Source: Hydrogenophilales bacterium | GTDB taxonomy: Bacteria; Pseudomonadota; Gammaproteobacteria; Burkholderiales; Thiobacillaceae | Length of the DNA: 8,519 bases | Direction of reading: 5' to 3' | NCBI GenBank assembly: GCA_011391655.1 | Contig: JAABQE010000252.1 | Location: 1-8,519 of the forward strand | Shown here: in pieces, positions 5,666-8,519 of the stretch | How the letters are laid out: the number at the start of each line of letters is the position of its first letter | Numbering within the stretch: the first letter of the stretch is position 1 | Notes under the pieces: model-generated | The model's database searches: none | What the model was told of the DNA's origin: nothing | Seen by the model: only the letters and a program-made list of their open reading frames with translations | Translations under genes and position numbers: made by a program

Positions 5666-6409
5666 TTATTGATCTGTTTCCGCACCGGCATGGTGATATT
5701 GCACATCGGGCAGCAGGCGCGCCAATTCCTTTTTGACCACGGCATAGCACTCGCACGCGTGCGTCTCCAGACCGTGCCGGTCAAGTACGGCAATGTGGCC
5801 ACGGCGGTAGCTGATCAACCCGGCGCGTTGCAATTTCCCGGCCGCTTCGGTGATGCCTTCACGGCGCACACCCAGCATGCTGGCGACCAGTTCCTGCGTC
5901 ATGATCAATTCATTCGTCGACATGCGATCGAGCGTCAACAGCAGCCAGCGGCACAACTGCTGCTCCAGTGAATGATGCCGGTTGCACACTGCCGTCTGCG
6001 CGGTCTGCGTCAGCAGCGCCTGGGTGTAGCGCAGCAACAAACGCTGCATCAGGCCGGCACGCTGAAACTCCTCCTTCAACCATTGCCCCTCCAGCCGGTA
6101 AGCATGGCCGGCAGTCTGCACGACAGCCGTGCTTGAGGTGGTTTCGCCGCCCATGAACAGGGAGACCCCGACGACGCCTTCATTGCCCACCCCTGCGGTT
6201 TCAGCCGTTGCGCCCGACTCCATCACATACTGCAGCGACACAATGGAGGTGGTGGGGAAATAGGCATGCTGCAGCTTTTCGTCGGGCCCATAGAGAATCT
6301 TGCCCAGCGGCATCGGAACCCATTCCAGGTGCTCGGCCAGAGCGTCGAATTCCGCTGTGGGCAGCGCAGCCAGCAGGTGGTTCTGACTGGGGCTATGGCT
6401 TGATGGCAT
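5666..6409 (-). CDS. Crp/Fnr-family transcriptional regulator
   Basis: 247 residues. A cyclic-nucleotide-binding-type beta barrel (about 15-130) is followed by a dimerisation helix (about 135-163) and a Crp-type winged helix-turn-helix (about 167-212; TQELVASMLGVRREGITEAA, then LISYRRGHIAVLD). The residues that bind cAMP in CRP are not apparent: the region after VGNEGVVGVSLFMGG lacks the usual Arg-Ser. The N-terminal cysteine cluster that holds the Fe-S centre in FNR is also absent; the cysteines are at 142, 153, 219 and 221. So the ligand is unknown. In the recognition helix Arg183 and Glu184 match CRP, but the later arginine is Glu188, so the target site should differ from the CRP site. It begins 33 bases after the REC-PAS gene and may share its transcript. 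No strong ribosome site precedes the ATG. Confidence 0.93.
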   Translation of the reverse strand: MPSSHSPSQNHLLAALPTAEFDALAEHLEWVPMPLGKILYGPDEKLQHAYFPTTSIVSLQYVMESGATAETAGVGNEGVVGVSLFMGGETTSSTAVVQTAGHAYRLEGQWLKEEFQRAGLMQRLLLRYTQALLTQTAQTAVCNRHHSLEQQLCRWLLLTLDRMSTNELIMTQELVASMLGVRREGITEAAGKLQRAGLISYRRGHIAVLDRHGLETHACECYAVVKKELARLLPDVQYHHAGAETDQ

Positions 6410-6442
6410 GAGTGACCGTCATGATCCTGTGCGCGATTATGT

Positions 6443-7255
6443 TCATGTGAGTTCGACGCCGATTCCGCGATACCCGATATAGCGGCTGGATTGATTGAAC
6501 ATCGGCTCCCCGCTTACCCTGAACTGCTGTTGCGATCCATCGGCATTGATGCGGTGGAAAACAAAATCCAGAAAGGGCTGCCGGGCGGCGATCTTTGCCT
6601 GAAGCTCGTCCCGCTCGGCTTCGTTCCAGCCTGCCGTTTGCGCATCGCCTGATTTTACGCCCAGGGCGTCAACCCGGATGCCGAGCATCTCCAGCACCGG
6701 GCCGGACACTTTGGTAAAACGGCCGTCTTCGTCCTGCTCCCAATACCAGTCGGAAGCCAGCTCGGTCAGGCTGCGGTAGCGGGCTTCGCTTTCGCGCAGC
6801 TCGGCGGTCCGCTCCTGCACCGTTTGTTCCAGCACCTTGTTGTAATTCTCGAGTTTCTTGTTCATCAGCCGCACTTCCAGCATGTTGTGGATGCGCACCT
6901 TGACTTCGACCAGATCGAACGGCTTGCTGATGAAATCCTTGGCGCCGGCTTGCAGCGCGCGCAGCTTGTGAGCCGGTTGAGCGGTAATCACGAGCACCGG
7001 CAGATAGTTTTTCGCATCGATGGTCTTGAGACATTCCAGCACCTGGAACCCATCCATCTCGGGCATCTGAAGGTCGAGCAGGATCAGGTCATAGCAGTTT
7101 TTTTGATGCAACGCACAGACCGCCTGCGGATTCATCGTCGAGGTCACGCAGACGTAGCCGGCTTCGCGCAGCACCTGCTCCAGCAACTGCACATTGGCCT
7201 CCTGATCGTCCACGATCAGAATGCTGGCGTTAAAAAAATCGGCGCTGCTTAACAT
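6443..7255 (-). CDS. REC-PAS response regulator without output domain
   Basis: 270 residues. The receiver (about 10-128) is complete: acidic pair Asp16/Asp17, phosphoacceptor Asp61, Thr91 and Lys111. A coiled-coil linker follows (about 130-160, VLEQTVQERTAELRESEARY), then a PAS fold (about 160-270) that ends YRGIGVELT at the stop. In most relatives this ending is followed by a kinase or GGDEF domain; here the stop comes right at the PAS boundary and the downstream frame has a further stop almost at once. It may act as a phosphate sink or an adaptor through PAS dimerisation. The receiver is about 70% identical (by eye, ungapped) to that of the next gene upstream, 7330-8271. The gap to the Crp/Fnr gene is 33 bases. 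The ribosome site is weak. Confidence 0.92.
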   Translation of the reverse strand: MLSSADFFNASILIVDDQEANVQLLEQVLREAGYVCVTSTMNPQAVCALHQKNCYDLILLDLQMPEMDGFQVLECLKTIDAKNYLPVLVITAQPAHKLRALQAGAKDFISKPFDLVEVKVRIHNMLEVRLMNKKLENYNKVLEQTVQERTAELRESEARYRSLTELASDWYWEQDEDGRFTKVSGPVLEMLGIRVDALGVKSGDAQTAGWNEAERDELQAKIAARQPFLDFVFHRINADGSQQQFRVSGEPMFNQSSRYIGYRGIGVELT

Positions 7256-7280
7256 AGGGTTTTCTTTCGCTCATTGACTC

Positions 7281-7304
7281 AAAAACGGTGTTCCCTGAGG
7301 GAAC
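7281..7304 (-). terminator. hairpin plus T-run, possible intergenic terminator or attenuator
   Basis: Minus strand: GTTCCC, loop TCA, GGGAAC, then ACCG and five T. It lies in the 74-base gap between the REC-GGDEF stop (7330) and the REC-PAS start (7255). The stem is only six base pairs, so termination would be partial and may lower expression of the downstream genes. Confidence 0.45.
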
Positions 7305-7329
7305 CTTACTTCAAAACGCGTGGCGGCCA

Positions 7330-8271
7330 TCAGGTCGGCGCGCGCTGTACTGCAATGCAATAACCGTTCTTGCCGGCGCGCTTGGCTTCATACAGGGCCA
7401 GGTCCGCACTTTTCAGCAGCGTCTCCACCTCTTCGCCATGCGTGGGATACATGGCTACCCCTACGCTGACCGTTATGTGCACGTCACGGCCTTGAATACG
7501 GTAGGGCGGCGACACGGATTGCACCACCTTTTCTGCCAGCCTGGCCACCGCGTCGGCGTGGCTTGCTTCCCACAATCCGATCACGAATTCGTCACCCCCC
7601 AGGCGCGCCACCGTGTCTTCTTCACGCACCGCATCCATCAGGCGATTGGCGACTGCCAGCAGCAACGCATCGCCTGCATCGTGGCCCATGCTGTCGTTGA
7701 CCTGCTTGAATCCGTCCAGATCCAGGCACATTACCGCCATCGATCCACTGTTCCTGCGCGCATGGGCAATGCTCAGTGAAAGCCGGTCAAACAACAGCCG
7801 CCGATTCGGCAGCCCGGTCAGCGCATCATGCAGCGCCAGGGATTCCAGCGCACTGCTGTAATGCTCGAGTTGCTTGTATAGCAAGCGTACTTCGAGCATG
7901 TTGTGAATCCGCGCTTTGGCCTCCATCAGGTCGAAGGGTTTGCTGATGAAGTCTTTCGCGCCGGCAGCCAGCGCCCGCAGTTTGTGGCCCGGCTGGGCCG
8001 TCAACACGAGTACCGGAAGATAGCTGTCAGGCTCGAGTTCCTTCAGGGCTTCCATCACCTGAAAGCCATCCATGCCGGGCATCTGCAGATCAAGCAGAAT
8101 CAGGTCATAGTGGTTGTCCCGATGCAGCGCGTAAACGGCATGCGGATCCAGCGTCGACGTAATACTCCGATAGCCGGCTTCCTGCAGCATGAGATTCAGC
8201 AACTGCACATTGGCTTCCTGGTCGTCGACGATCAGGATACTGGCGTTCAGAATATCGGTGGCACTGATCAT
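7330..8271 (-). CDS. REC-GGDEF response regulator, putative diguanylate cyclase
   Basis: 313 residues. An N-terminal receiver (about 10-128) has Asp16/Asp17, phosphoacceptor Asp61, Thr91 and Lys111. After a short helix, a GGDEF domain (about 143-305) starts LALHDALTGLPNRR and contains the metal-binding DLDGFK (184-189) and an intact GGDEF at 225-229. The inhibitory RxxD site is also present (Arg216 to Asp219), so c-di-GMP feedback is expected. The predicted reaction is GTP to c-di-GMP, switched on by phosphorylation. I chose ATG at 8271, which overlaps the upstream kinase stop as TGATG and makes the N-terminus align residue for residue with the REC-PAS paralogue; GTG at 8274 is the alternative. 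The layout suggests translational coupling and that the upstream kinase is its phosphodonor. No membrane segment. Confidence 0.95.
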   Translation of the reverse strand: MISATDILNASILIVDDQEANVQLLNLMLQEAGYRSITSTLDPHAVYALHRDNHYDLILLDLQMPGMDGFQVMEALKELEPDSYLPVLVLTAQPGHKLRALAAGAKDFISKPFDLMEAKARIHNMLEVRLLYKQLEHYSSALESLALHDALTGLPNRRLLFDRLSLSIAHARRNSGSMAVMCLDLDGFKQVNDSMGHDAGDALLLAVANRLMDAVREEDTVARLGGDEFVIGLWEASHADAVARLAEKVVQSVSPPYRIQGRDVHITVSVGVAMYPTHGEEVETLLKSADLALYEAKRAGKNGYCIAVQRAPT

Positions 8272-8519
8272 CACGAGGGTTCTGGCATCACGGCGCCGTC
8301 AATTCCTGTTTCTGCAAATCCCAGCGCCCTGTCCAGCGCATCCATGAACTCGTTGACCTTGATCGGCTTGGTGAGGTAGCGGAAGAATCCAGCCTCCAGG
8401 CCTTTGTCGATGTCGCGTGGCATGGCATTGGCACTGATGGCAAGCACCGGGATGTGCGCCGTTGCCGGATCTTCACGCAGGATTTTCAGCACTTGAAATC
8501 CGCTGATGCCAGGCAGGTT
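8271..8519 (-). CDS. C-terminal receiver domain of a hybrid histidine kinase (N-terminus beyond window)
   Basis: 82 residues are visible. They begin at NLPGISGF, just after the expected phosphoacceptor aspartate, and include PVLAISANAM and YLTKPIK with the conserved lysine. About 63 of 70 comparable residues match the receiver of the kinase at 673-2157, so this is a paralogue and the missing part is probably also HisKA and ATPase (inference). It has an extra tail, TGIDGAVMPEPS, and its stop overlaps the start of the REC-GGDEF gene by one base. The in-cis receiver followed by separate REC genes suggests a phosphorelay or branching pathway. Confidence 0.9.
   Translation of the reverse strand, partial: NLPGISGFQVLKILREDPATAHIPVLAISANAMPRDIDKGLEAGFFRYLTKPIKVNEFMDALDRALGFAETGIDGAVMPEPS
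8311..8519 (-). repeat. receiver-domain DNA repeat, copy B
   Basis: Partner of 683-891; the alignment runs to the window edge, so the duplicated unit is longer than what is visible here. Confidence 0.9.

Overview
The window looks like a signal-transduction locus of a soil or freshwater betaproteobacterium, possibly Burkholderiales/Oxalobacteraceae. That placement is an inference from moderately high GC, codon use and the protein families; no rRNA or other marker gene is present. Every well-supported gene is on the minus strand, so transcription runs from high to low coordinates. No tRNA, rRNA, CRISPR array or insertion sequence was seen.

Right block (about 8519 to 5666): the C-terminal end of a hybrid histidine kinase (receiver domain, cut by the window edge) overlaps by one base (TGATG) a REC-GGDEF response regulator, a putative diguanylate cyclase. 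A REC-PAS protein with no output domain follows, then a Crp/Fnr-type transcription factor. A hairpin with a T-run lies between the REC-GGDEF and REC-PAS genes and may attenuate transcription. Middle block (about 5665 to 5028): two very small genes with excellent ribosome binding sites, a 28-residue glycine-zipper peptide and a 65-residue lipoprotein. A 16-bp 6-4-6 palindrome upstream of the first is a candidate Crp/Fnr-family operator. From 5027 to 4066 is about 960 bases with no convincing gene; it carries a (CCTG)5 tandem repeat, a 15-bp perfect hairpin and, near its left end, a 16-bp palindrome.

Left block (4065 to 1): an apparent operon of an unrecognised 143-residue protein, a two-domain KaiC-like ATPase (8-base overlap) and a cytoplasmic hybrid histidine kinase (26-base gap). 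After 251 bases a GTG-started GGDEF protein follows and runs off the left edge. The hybrid kinase and the GGDEF protein share a near-copy N-terminal module of five heptads that each begin with Arg-Glu. The receiver tail of the kinase at 673-2157 is about 90% identical in DNA to that of the partial kinase at the right edge, and the two REC proteins at 6443-8271 are also close paralogues. The locus therefore seems to have grown by duplication and module swapping.

Working model (inference): cytoplasmic kinases without visible membrane sensors phosphorylate in-cis and in-trans receivers, which feed c-di-GMP synthesis; the KaiC-like ATPase and its small partner may provide or gate the input. The most noteworthy parts are the KaiC-like/unknown-protein/RE-heptad kinase operon, the shared RE-heptad module and the Crp/Fnr plus microprotein unit. 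No KaiA or KaiB is visible.
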